NCBI RefSeq assembly: GCF_003634705.1
Contig: NZ_RBWU01000006.1
Span: 124,001-188,000 of the forward strand
Direction: 5' to 3'
Length of the DNA: 64,000 bases
Source of the DNA: Actinomadura pelletieri DSM 43383
GTDB taxonomy: Bacteria > Actinomycetota > Actinomycetes > Streptosporangiales > Streptosporangiaceae
The position numbers and the translations under genes are program-made. Position 1 is the first letter of the stretch; each line of letters starts with the position of its first letter. Below are positions 17,431-24,357 of the stretch, piece by piece. The notes beneath the pieces were generated by a model that searched no databases, was not told where the DNA came from, and saw only the letters and a program-made list of their open reading frames with translations.

Positions 17431-17634
17431 ATGACCTCAGGCGAGCGACCTCTGAGCGAGGTCAGGTTCCTGACCGTGGCCGAAGTGGCGGCGGTGATGC
17501 GGGTGTCCAAGATGACCGTCTACCGCCTCGTCCACTCGGGCGAGCTTCCCGCGATCCGCGTGGGCCGCTCGTTCCGGGTTCCCGAGCAGGCCGTTCACGA
17601 CTACCTGCGCGACGCGTACATCGAAGCCGGATAA
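17431..17634 (+). CDS. bdtA: BldC/excisionase-type small HTH DNA-binding protein (BdtA-like)
   Basis: 67 residues holding one MerR-like winged HTH: VRFLTVAEVAAVMRVSKMTVYRLVHSGELPAIRVGRSFRVPEQAVHDYLRDAYIEAG. This is the excisionase/HTH_17 type found downstream of proC in actinobacteria (Rv0500A in Mycobacterium; SCO3328/bdtA in Streptomyces, both from memory). The ATG at 17431 is preferred over 17401: GAAGAGGG lies before it and the paralogues start at this point. The next gene encodes bS22, as in other actinobacteria. It probably acts as a dimer or head-to-tail DNA binder with developmental targets. Confidence 0.88.
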   Translation: MTSGERPLSEVRFLTVAEVAAVMRVSKMTVYRLVHSGELPAIRVGRSFRVPEQAVHDYLRDAYIEAG

Positions 17635-18024
17635 CGGGTAAGGGCGGGGAATGGACCATGACCCCGCCGCCTACTCCATACCCGGCCGTGCAGGGGGCGT
17701 CGGGACGGTCCCCAGGGATCGTCCCGAAGCTGGGGAAACAGAACGAGGACCGGTAAAACGGTCCGGACATCGAGTGGGACGGGCGGTGGCGGCCACGGCC
17801 ACCGGGCAAGCCCGCCCACGCGGAACGGTGCCCGGCGCCGCGCGACGCGCGGTGCCAGGCCCCGTACGCTCATCGGATCCCGCGCGTCCATCACGCGGCC
17901 CAACGCGAGAAACCTCTCGGTACAGCGGTACCCTTGGGCGGCGGACCGTGCCCGCGTTTCGAGTGATGCTCGCCTGCGGCACGTCCGTCTCCTGCACACC
18001 ACCGGAAATGCCGAGCGAGGTCTC
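17635..18024. other. 390-bp gap between bdtA-like gene and bS22, with hairpins
   Basis: No supported gene. An imperfect 24-base palindrome at 17702-17725 (GGGACGGTCC ... GATCGTCCC) and a hairpin GGACCG-GTAAAA-CGGTCC at 17747-17764 could terminate bdtA transcription. The rest is probably the promoter and leader of the bS22 gene. Open frames crossing it lack start-site support. Confidence 0.55.
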
Positions 18025-18123
18025 GTGGGCTCTGTCATCAAGAAGCGTCGCAAGCGGATGGCCAAGAAGAAGCACCGCAAGCTGCTGAAGAAGACGCGCA
18101 TCCAGCGACGCAACAAGAAGTAG
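18025..18123 (+). CDS. Small ribosomal protein bS22 (AURKAIP1/COX24 domain)
   Basis: A 32-residue, extremely basic protein read from GTG at 18025: it opens VGSVIKKRRKRMAKKKHRKL and ends RIQRRNKK. This is the actinobacterial AURKAIP1/COX24-domain protein shown in mycobacterial ribosome structures to be an extra small-subunit protein (bS22). In Mycobacterium it is Rv0500B, in the same position between the HTH gene and the epimerase gene, which fits here exactly. GAGCGAGG lies before the start. It is easily missed because of its length. It would bind 16S rRNA near the decoding region. Confidence 0.93.
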   Translation: MGSVIKKRRKRMAKKKHRKLLKKTRIQRRNKK

Positions 18124-18152
18124 CCGTCACGCCGTAAGGGGTGGGGCGCACA

Positions 18153-19169
18153 GTGTCCTCCTTGCCCGCCGCCGCGGCCCGTGTCGTCCTCGTCACGGGC
18201 GTGTCCCGTTTCCTGGGGGCGCGGGTCGCGAACACGCTCCAGGCCGATCCCGGCATCGAGCGTGTCATCGGAGTGGACACCGTGCCGCCCGACACGTCGC
18301 ACGGCGTGTCCCTCGGCCGCACCGAGTTCGTCCGCGTCGACATCCGCACCCCGAGCATCGCGAACCTCATCGCGTCGGCCGGGGTCGACACCGTGGTGCA
18401 TCTCAGCCTCGTCACGTCCTCGTCCGTCCCGCGGGCGAAGGCGAAGGAGCTGAACGTCATCGGCACGATGCAGCTGCTCGCGGCGTGCCAGCGTTCGTGC
18501 GACATGCGCAAGCTCGTCGTGCGGTCATCGGCGGCCGTCTACGGTTCCTCCCCGATGGACCCGGCGGTGTTCACCGAACGGGACGAGCCGGTCGAGGCGC
18601 CGCGGTCGGGCTACGCCAAGGACGCGGGTGAGATCGAAGGCTACGTCCGCGGGCTGATGCGGCGCCGGTCCGATTTGACCGTGTCGGTGCTGCGGTTCGC
18701 GAACTTCCTCGGCCCCGGCGTCGACTCCCTCGTCACCCGGTATCTGCGGCTGCCGGTCGTCCCGACGGTGCTGGGCTTCGACCCGCGACTCCAGTTCGTC
18801 CACGAGGACGACGGCGTCGAGGTGCTGCGGCGCATGACCGTCGAGGACCATCCCGGCTGCTTCAACGTGGCCGGAGACGGTGTGATGCTGCTCTCCCAGG
18901 CCCTTCGCCGCGCGGGACGCCCGTACGTTCCCGTCCCGTCGCCGTCCCTGTCGGTGCTCGGCGACATGGGACGACGGTTCGCCGGACTGTCCGGGTTCTC
19001 ACCGGAGCTGCTGCGCTGGCTCAAGTTCGGCCGTGTCATCGACACCGCGGCTCTGGAGAACGAGCTGTCGTGGCGTCCCAAGTACAGTACTGAGGCCGCC
19101 TTCGCCTACTTCACCGCCGCCCAGGGCCACGGCCCGCTGACCGCCCTCCTCGGACGGACATCGCGATGA
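18153..19169 (+). CDS. NAD-dependent epimerase/dehydratase (SDR family)
   Basis: 338 residues of the extended SDR family. The Rossmann motif VVLVTGVSRFLGARVANTL is at the N-terminus, and VRSSAAVYGSSP and FANFLGPGVDSL are present. The usual YxxxK is replaced by SGYAKDAGE, so dehydrogenase chemistry is doubtful and it may bind nucleotide for another role. Mycobacteria have the homologue GalE2 (Rv0501) at this position. The start is put at GTG 18153 because AAGGGG sits 12 bases before it; GTG at 18141 is also possible. The stop overlaps the start of the acyltransferase gene (ATGA). Confidence 0.88.
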   Translation: MSSLPAAAARVVLVTGVSRFLGARVANTLQADPGIERVIGVDTVPPDTSHGVSLGRTEFVRVDIRTPSIANLIASAGVDTVVHLSLVTSSSVPRAKAKELNVIGTMQLLAACQRSCDMRKLVVRSSAAVYGSSPMDPAVFTERDEPVEAPRSGYAKDAGEIEGYVRGLMRRRSDLTVSVLRFANFLGPGVDSLVTRYLRLPVVPTVLGFDPRLQFVHEDDGVEVLRRMTVEDHPGCFNVAGDGVMLLSQALRRAGRPYVPVPSPSLSVLGDMGRRFAGLSGFSPELLRWLKFGRVIDTAALENELSWRPKYSTEAAFAYFTAAQGHGPLTALLGRTSR

Positions 19170-20008
19170 CCGAACGCGGCGCTCTGGAACGCGGTATCGC
19201 GTCCGGTCTGGCCTTCCTGCGGCGTCGCCTGTCCGGTGACTACGAGGTGGACGAGTTCGGCTACGACCCCGACTTCACGTCCGCGGTCCTGCTGCCCCCG
19301 GCCCGCGCCCTGTACGAGCACTGGTTCCGCGTCGAACTGAGCGGTGTCGACAACATCCCGGACGGCGGCGCGCTCCTCGTCGCGAACCACTCCGGCACCA
19401 TCCCCGTCGACGCGATCATGCTGTCGGTCGCGGTGCACGACCACGTGGGCCGCCGGGTCCGCCTCCTCGGCGCCGACCTCGTCTACCAGATCCCGATCCT
19501 CGGGCAACTGGCCCGCAAGGGCGGGCACACGCTCGCCTGCAAGTCCGACGCCGCCCGGCTGCTGGCCAAGGGCGAACTCGTCGGCGTGTTCCCCGAAGGG
19601 TTCAAGGGCGTCGGCAAACCGTTCTCCGAACGGTACAAGCTGCAGCGCTTCGGCCGTGGCGGCTTCGTCGGCACCGCCCTGCGCGCGGGCGTCCCCATCG
19701 TTCCGTGCGCCATCGTCGGCGCCGAGGAGATCTACCCGAAGATCGGCGACATTCCGGCGCTGGCCCGCCTGCTCGGCCTTCCGTACTTCCCGGTCACCCC
19801 GACGTTCCCGTTGCTCGGCCCGGCGGGCCTGATCCCGCTGCCGTCCAAGTGGATGATCAGGTTCGGGGAACCCATGACCCTCGACGAGTACGACGCCGAC
19901 ACCGCCGACGACCCGATGACGGTCTTCAACATCACCGATCACGTGCGGGAGAACGTCCAGGGAATGCTCTACGAGACCCTCCTCCGCCGGGGCCCCGCGT
20001 TCCTTTGA
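19166..20008 (+). CDS. PlsC-type 1-acylglycerol-3-phosphate acyltransferase family protein
   Basis: 280 residues. The acyltransferase block I NHSGTIPVD (HX4D type), block II region LVYQIPILGQLARKGG, block III VFPEGFKGVGKPFSERY and block IV VPIVPCAIVGAEE are present in order. It would acylate lysophosphatidate or another glycerol phosphate at the membrane. No clear membrane segment beyond hydrophobic patches. ATG overlaps the stop of the upstream epimerase gene by ATGA, so the pair is coupled; the same pair (Rv0501-Rv0502) occurs in mycobacteria. It is the last gene before the accessory block. Confidence 0.92.
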   Translation: MTERGALERGIASGLAFLRRRLSGDYEVDEFGYDPDFTSAVLLPPARALYEHWFRVELSGVDNIPDGGALLVANHSGTIPVDAIMLSVAVHDHVGRRVRLLGADLVYQIPILGQLARKGGHTLACKSDAARLLAKGELVGVFPEGFKGVGKPFSERYKLQRFGRGGFVGTALRAGVPIVPCAIVGAEEIYPKIGDIPALARLLGLPYFPVTPTFPLLGPAGLIPLPSKWMIRFGEPMTLDEYDADTADDPMTVFNITDHVRENVQGMLYETLLRRGPAFL

Positions 20009-20014
20009 CAGAGT

Positions 20015-20032
20015 GAGCGCACGGATGCGCTC
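20015..20032 (+). terminator. Hairpin after plsC-like gene
   Basis: A perfect stem GAGCGCA (20015-20021) / TGCGCTC (20026-20032) with loop CGGA starts six bases after the stop. Likely transcription terminator or RNA end; no U-tract. Confidence 0.55.
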
Positions 20033-20040
20033 CGTAGCCG

Positions 20041-20291
20041 GATGGTCGCCCGGGACGTGGACGAGCCACCGAGGAGGACCACACCGGGGACGCCGTACCG
20101 CCGTTCCTCTGGTGTTCTTGGCCATCTGGTGGGCGTGGATGAGCTTCACCTGGTTCGCGTCCTCCGTCCCGCCGATCGCGGAACGTGCGGGCACGACGAC
20201 GTGGCATCCGCACCACATCGGCGAACGCTACGGGCTGTTCACCATCATCCTGCTGCTCCTCATCAGTCGACCGAAAACAGCCGCCCTGTGA
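20041..20291 (+). pseudogene. Remnant of a low-temperature-requirement protein A (LtrA) gene
   Basis: A short frame encodes two recognisable LtrA-type pieces next to each other: LAIWWAWMSFTWFAS, matching the WWAW membrane helix near the N-terminus of LtrA, and HHIGERYGLFTIILL, matching the HxxERYGLFxII segment that normally lies more than 80 residues downstream. The part between and the rest of the roughly 380-residue protein are missing, so this is an internally deleted remnant. No ribosome binding site is convincing. It marks the left edge of the accessory block. The assignment rests on motif recognition, not on alignment. Confidence 0.65.
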
Positions 20292-20336
20292 GAACCGGGA
20301 ATGGACGATGACGGCGTCCCCTCGACGCCATACTGA

Positions 20337-20376
20337 AGGTCTCATCTGTAGGTGTGGATAACGGGAGTAGAGACCT
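20337..20376 (+). promoter_or_regulatory. Inverted repeat in the leader of the 165-residue orphan gene
   Basis: AGGTCTC (20337-20343) pairs with GAGACCT (20370-20376), enclosing the GGGAG ribosome binding site region directly before the ATG at 20379. Another hairpin, GGCGTC-CCCTC-GACGCC, lies at 20313-20329. The pairing could affect translation or be an operator. Confidence 0.4.
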
Positions 20377-20378
20377 AG

Positions 20379-20876
20379 ATGAGGCTTGACCGATTTCATC
20401 CATGGGCAGAGCAGACCCTCGCCGATGCGAAGAGTGCGGCGATTTCTGGGATGGAGTCCGGTGTGGATGGGCTTGCGTTCGGTACGCGTATCGTCCTGGC
20501 CAACAAGGCGCAGGTGCACATTCAGTGGGTGCGTACCGCGCCGCCCAGCGGGGACGCGTCCGGCTCGGCCGAGAAGATCGTCAAGGGGGAGTCGCCCACG
20601 CCGGTAGATGTCCCCGACCTGCCGCCCACGGGGCCTTACGCCACCGCGGACGTGGAGCGTCACCTGGCAGCGTTGCTGAACAACGGCGGTAACGACGAAC
20701 TGGCCGAGGTCCGTGGCTACTCACAGGACTCCAAGCTCGGTACGACGCAGCAGCCGTTCGGAATCCGGGTCCTGTGCCATTCGGGCGCGGTCGTCTTCGG
20801 ACTCTTCCGCCACACGCTGGGCGCCGGGCAACAGCCCACCAAAGAGGGCGCGTTCAAACAGCGAGAGACCCTCTGA
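20379..20876 (+). CDS. Hypothetical protein, 165 residues
   Basis: Not recognised. A soluble, mildly acidic protein with no signal peptide or membrane segment. The N-terminal half looks like a small alpha/beta domain (WAEQTLADAKSAAI, TRIVLANKAQVHIQWVRT), the middle is proline-rich and probably disordered (SPTPVDVPDLPPTGP), and the C-terminal part has IRVLCHSGAVVFGLFRHTLG. ATG at 20379 is preceded by GGGAG. It stands alone in the accessory block between the ltrA remnant and the TetR-like gene. Codon use is high-GC like the neighbours, so it is probably real. Confidence 0.6.
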   Translation: MRLDRFHPWAEQTLADAKSAAISGMESGVDGLAFGTRIVLANKAQVHIQWVRTAPPSGDASGSAEKIVKGESPTPVDVPDLPPTGPYATADVERHLAALLNNGGNDELAEVRGYSQDSKLGTTQQPFGIRVLCHSGAVVFGLFRHTLGAGQQPTKEGAFKQRETL

Positions 20877-20919
20877 CACGACGGTGGCCGTTGCCCGGCG
20901 AAGCTATGCCGGCCCGGCG

Positions 20920-21495
20920 TCAGGCGTCAGGCGTCAGGCGCAGAGCTCGGACGAGGTCGGCGACGTACTCCTCGCACGGAGGCAGGATGTCGTCGCCGAG
21001 CAGGAGGACGGTGAAGACATGGTTGAGGCAGGCGCCGAGCAGCAGCCGGGCCGTGCCCAAGGTCTCCACGTCCGCCGCGACCCGTCCCAGCTCCTGCTCC
21101 TGGCGCAGGTAGGCGGCGACCGCCTGCTCCGCCTGGTGGGGGCCGAGTTGGCGGGGGAGCATCACCTCCCGCAGCCGGACCAGTTGCGCGGGGCTGGCCA
21201 GGACCGCCGCCTTCGCGGTCAGGACCTCGCGGTAGAAACCGATGGTCGCCTCCGCGACCAGCATGAGGTTCTTGCACACGTCGGCCTGCCCGACCTGGGA
21301 GTGGAGATCGGTGACCGTGCCCACGTAGATCGGTAGCCGGTCTTGCAGGAGCGCGAGGTAGAGGTGCAGTTCACCGTGTTCGACGTGCCGGACCGAGGAC
21401 ATCGCGTCGCTGACGGCCTCGACCACACGGCGCCGTACGAGGTCGGCTCGACTTTCGGGGACGGGACCGGTCGCGGGTTCCGGTAAGGGCCGCAT
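20920..21495 (-). CDS. TetR-type ligand-binding domain without a DNA-binding domain
   Basis: 191 residues. The C-terminal two thirds resembles a TetR C-terminal all-helical domain (IGFYREVLTAKAAVLASPAQ, AEQAVAAYLRQEQELGRV, TARLLLGACLNHVFTVLLL, EEYVADLVRALRL). The usual N-terminal HTH of about 50 residues is missing: the protein starts MRPLPEPATGP and no HTH is found in any frame upstream. It has its own ribosome binding site AAGGAG with good spacing to the ATG at 21495, so it looks like a genuine separate gene rather than a simple truncation. The stop is followed by three 7-base GCGTCAG repeats. Confidence 0.62.
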   Translation of the reverse strand: MRPLPEPATGPVPESRADLVRRRVVEAVSDAMSSVRHVEHGELHLYLALLQDRLPIYVGTVTDLHSQVGQADVCKNLMLVAEATIGFYREVLTAKAAVLASPAQLVRLREVMLPRQLGPHQAEQAVAAYLRQEQELGRVAADVETLGTARLLLGACLNHVFTVLLLGDDILPPCEEYVADLVRALRLTPDA

Positions 21496-21511
21496 GATCT
21501 CCTTAGATCAT
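21494..21511. promoter_or_regulatory. Palindrome over the start of the TetR-like gene
   Basis: ATGATCT-CCTT-AGATCAT: perfect 7-base arms. On the minus strand its centre is the AAGGAG ribosome binding site and its end is the ATG start codon. It could be an operator or an RNA hairpin hiding the ribosome binding site. A related element TAATGATCGTTA lies at 21580-21591. Confidence 0.6.
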
Positions 21512-21747
21512 TTTCGACATTTCGTGTCGCGTAGGGTGCACGGGTTCCCGGGCGGAACGCATGCCCGAAGCCGCGACATCTAATGATCGTTACCGCCGCG
21601 GCAAGGGCGCGGTCGGTACCAGCAATGGCCCCAGCCACGATAATGGGCCGCGCGTTTTCTCGGGCCCGGAAACGCAATTTCGCATGGAATCAGTGTGCTT
21701 CGTGTCATGCCGGAGTTCGGTGAGGTCGTCCGTCCGCCTCTGGAACG

Positions 21748-22785
21748 ATGACGGGCATGAGCGACCGCGCCGGCCTCCGGGTGGCCGAGGACGACCTTCT
21801 TCCGCCGCCGGACTGGGGACGCCGTGGAGCCGCCGCGCCCGGTGTTCGCGCCGCGTGGACGTTCGGCCCGCTCGCCGCGTTACTCGTGGCCGGACGGATC
21901 TGGGTCGCCCCCGAGATCGGCGCACGCGAGCTGGACGCGTGGGCGACCATCTTCGTGGCGGTGTGCGTGCAGGCGCTGCCGTTCCTGGTGTTCGGGGTGG
22001 CGCTGTCGGCGGCGATCACCGCGCTCGTGCCGGCGTCGGTGTGGCGGCGGGTGCTGCCGCGCCGGCCGGGCGCCGCGGTGCCGGTCGCGGGCGCCATGGG
22101 GGCGGTCCTGCCGGGCTGCGAGTGCGCGTCGGTGCCGGTGGCGGGCGGGCTGATGGCGCGCGGGGTGGCCCCGGCCGCCGCGCTGACCTTCCTGCTCGCC
22201 GCCCCCGCGATCAACCCGGTCGTGCTGGTCGCCACCGCGGTCGCGTTCCCGGGGAACCCGGGGATGGTCGTCGGCCGGTTCGTCGCATCGCTGCTGGTGG
22301 CGGTGCTGGCCGGATGGACATGGCTGCTGGTCGGGAAGGGCGAATGGCTCAGGATCCCGTCCCGGCCGCACGCCGAGGGCACGGCCGGGCGTCTGGAGGC
22401 GTTCCGCCAGGACATGCGGCACGACGTCCTGCACGCCGGCGGCTTCCTGGTGGTCGGCGCCGCCGGTGCCGCCACCATCAACGTCGTCGTGCCCGCCGAA
22501 TGGGTCGACGCAGCGGCGGGAAGCCCGTGGCTGTCGGTGCTGCTCCTGGCCTTGCTGGCGGTGCTGATGTCCATCTGCTCGGAGGCCGACGCCTTCGTCG
22601 CGGCCAGCCTGACGCAGTTCTCGACGACGGCCCGGCTGGCGTTCCTGGTGGTGGGGCCGATGGTCGACCTGAAGCTGATCGCCCTCCAGACGGGTTTCTT
22701 CGGCCGCCGGTTCGCCGTCCGTTTCGTTCCGCTGACCTTCTGCCTCGCGGTCGGGGTCAGCGTGGCCGTGGGAGGTCTGCTGTGA
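21748..22785 (+). CDS. DUF318 (YcgR-type) permease
   Basis: 345 residues, eight or so membrane segments. The family signature PGCECASVPVAGGLMARGV appears after the second helix pair, and the second half repeats the pattern with MSICSEADAFVAASL. The Cys residues CxC and the second Cys suggest metal or thiol chemistry. In other bacteria DUF318 permeases act with a TIGR03943/DUF1980 partner, and that partner is the next gene here with a GTGA overlap. Substrate unknown; some homologues are under zinc (Zur) control, but no Zur box was recognised. Two in-frame starts (21748 and 21757) are close. Confidence 0.85.
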   Translation: MTGMSDRAGLRVAEDDLLPPPDWGRRGAAAPGVRAAWTFGPLAALLVAGRIWVAPEIGARELDAWATIFVAVCVQALPFLVFGVALSAAITALVPASVWRRVLPRRPGAAVPVAGAMGAVLPGCECASVPVAGGLMARGVAPAAALTFLLAAPAINPVVLVATAVAFPGNPGMVVGRFVASLLVAVLAGWTWLLVGKGEWLRIPSRPHAEGTAGRLEAFRQDMRHDVLHAGGFLVVGAAGAATINVVVPAEWVDAAAGSPWLSVLLLALLAVLMSICSEADAFVAASLTQFSTTARLAFLVVGPMVDLKLIALQTGFFGRRFAVRFVPLTFCLAVGVSVAVGGLL

Positions 22786-23501
22786 GCAGGGCCGCGCAGA
22801 ACCTGCTGCTGATCCTGGTCGCGGGGGCGATGTTGTGGATCACCTTGGGCAGCGGCGAGTACGTCAACTACGTCAGGCCCGGGTTCCGGTTCCTGCTGGT
22901 GCCCGCCGCGCTCGCCCTGCTGGCCCTGGGCGCCGCCGGACTGCGCCGCGAGTGGCGGCACACCGCTCCGGCCGACGACGGGCACGAGCACTCGCGGGGG
23001 CCACGGGCGGCCTGGCTGCTGTGCCTTCCGATCCTGGCCGTCTTCCTGGTCGCCCCGCCCGCGCTCGGCTCGTTCACCGTCAGCCGCGACACCGGCCGCG
23101 CGGCGCCGCCACCCGTCCGTCCGGACGAGGGGTTCGAGAGACTGCCCTCGAACGGGCCGCCGGTCCCCATGACCATGCAGGAGTTCATCGGCCGCGCGTG
23201 GGAGGCGCAGACCCGCGACCCCTCCAAGCTTGAGGGCGTACCGGTGCGGCTGACCGGGTTCGTGACCCCGGACCGGCGGGGCGGCTGGCATGTCACCCGA
23301 CTAAAGATCGCGTGTTGTGCGGGGGACGCCGTGCCGTTCCCGGTGCGCGTGCGCGGCCTTCCACGGCCCCCGGAGGACACGTGGGTCGAGGTCGTCGGCG
23401 TCTGGCGGCCGCCGAAACCCGGCACGAAGGCCACGGTCGTCCAGGAGTTGAGCGGCCGCTCCCTCCAACGGATCAGGAAGCCCAAGAATCCCTACGAGTG
23501 A
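22782..23501 (+). CDS. TIGR03943 (DUF1980) family permease partner
   Basis: 239 residues. Two membrane segments at the N-terminus (LLLILVAGAMLWITLGSG, FRFLLVPAALALLALGAAGL), a third after a His-containing loop (ADDGHEHSRGP, then WLLCLPILAVFLVAPPAL), then an extracellular domain with the DUF1980 motif TRLKIACCAGDAVPFPVRV. The paired Cys and acidic residue are conserved in the family and could bind metal. GTG at 22782 overlaps the permease stop, so the two products are made together and likely form a complex. Confidence 0.85.
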   Translation: MSRAAQNLLLILVAGAMLWITLGSGEYVNYVRPGFRFLLVPAALALLALGAAGLRREWRHTAPADDGHEHSRGPRAAWLLCLPILAVFLVAPPALGSFTVSRDTGRAAPPPVRPDEGFERLPSNGPPVPMTMQEFIGRAWEAQTRDPSKLEGVPVRLTGFVTPDRRGGWHVTRLKIACCAGDAVPFPVRVRGLPRPPEDTWVEVVGVWRPPKPGTKATVVQELSGRSLQRIRKPKNPYE

Positions 23502-23506
23502 AGAGA

Positions 23507-23533
23507 TTCCCTAAACGTACGTATCGTTCCCTA
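23507..23533. promoter_or_regulatory. Direct repeat upstream of the HTH-DUF4180 pair
   Basis: TTCCCTA occurs at 23507-23513 and 23527-23533, exactly 20 bases (two helical turns) apart, with ACGTACGT between. The 50-bp gap is AT-rich relative to the genome. BldC-type proteins bind direct repeats head to tail, so this may be the autoregulatory site of the following HTH protein. Confidence 0.4.
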
Positions 23534-23554
23534 TATCAGGTAACTTAGGGGGTG

Positions 23555-23980
23555 ATGGAGGATAAACTGTACTCGGTCGAGGAGGTCGCCGACCTTCTGG
23601 GCCTGCACGTCCGCACCGTGCGGGGTTACATCCACGCCGGACGTCTGCGCGCGGTGCGGATCGGCAAGCAGTACCGGATCGCCGCCGCCGACCTTGAGGC
23701 TCTGATCGGGCGGCCTCGGGTCGGTGGCTCCGCGTCGGTCGAGGTGTCGAGCATCGTGCAGGTCGAAGGAGTCGACCGGCTCGCGGCCGACCGGCTCGGC
23801 ACGCTCGTGCTCGCCGCGGTGAACACCGGTGGGAACTCCGGTCGGCAGTTGCGGGTGCAGGTCGTCCACGACGTGGAACGGAGCCGGATGAAGTTCGTGA
23901 TTCTGGGCGGTGCCGCCGACACCGCCGACGTACTGCGACTCCTCGACGACGTACTCGCCCAGGAGGACGACGGTGGCTGA
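23555..23980 (+). CDS. Excisionase-type HTH protein with C-terminal domain
   Basis: 141 residues. Residues 1-50 are a MerR-like/HTH_17 DNA-binding domain (KLYSVEEVADLLGLHVRTVR, then GYIHAGRLRAVRIGKQYRI, with AADLEALI). The remaining 85 residues form an alpha/beta domain (STIVQ-like VSSIVQVEGVDRLAADRL, RVQVVHDVERSRMKFVILG, VLRLLDDVLAQ) found with this HTH in a small family, probably for dimerisation or sensing. ATG at 23555 or GTG 23552 can start; AGGGGG is close to both. It overlaps the DUF4180 gene by 8 bases and probably regulates it. Confidence 0.8.
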   Translation: MEDKLYSVEEVADLLGLHVRTVRGYIHAGRLRAVRIGKQYRIAAADLEALIGRPRVGGSASVEVSSIVQVEGVDRLAADRLGTLVLAAVNTGGNSGRQLRVQVVHDVERSRMKFVILGGAADTADVLRLLDDVLAQEDDGG

Positions 23981-24335
23981 CGAGATGCGCGAACTGGGCG
24001 GCACCCAGGTGCTGGTCTGCGACCCGGACGGCCCGCCCGTGGCGACCGTGGACGACGCCCTCGACCTGATCGGCGCGGTGTTCCTCGGCGCGGAGGTCGT
24101 GGCCCTGCCCGCGTCCCGGTTCGACGAGCGCTTCTTCGAACTCGGCACCCGGTTCGCCGGGGAGGTCATGCAGAAGTTCGTCAACTACCGGCTGCGCCTG
24201 GCGGTCGTCGGCGACATCTCCCGGCATGTAGAGACGAGCAAGGCCCTGCGCGCTCTCGTCCAGGAATCGAACGGCGCCGGACACGTGTGGTTCGTGCCCG
24301 ACCTGGAGGCACTCACCGCACGACTGCGCGGGTAG
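23973..24335 (+). CDS. DUF4180 domain protein
   Basis: 120 residues covering the full DUF4180 domain: VDDALDLIGAVFLGAEVVAL, SRFDERFFELGTRFAGEVMQ, KFVNYRLRLAVVGDIS, RALVQESNGAGHVWFVPDLE. The domain is small and soluble, of unknown function, and usually coded beside a transcription regulator. The GTG at 23973 has AGGAGG upstream and lies inside the end of the HTH gene, so expression is coupled. A stress-signalling or anti-regulator role (STAS/SpoIIAA-like fold) is possible but is inference. Confidence 0.85.
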   Translation: MADEMRELGGTQVLVCDPDGPPVATVDDALDLIGAVFLGAEVVALPASRFDERFFELGTRFAGEVMQKFVNYRLRLAVVGDISRHVETSKALRALVQESNGAGHVWFVPDLEALTARLRG

Positions 24336-24357
24336 CCGTTCCCGAGGGGCGGGGCGG

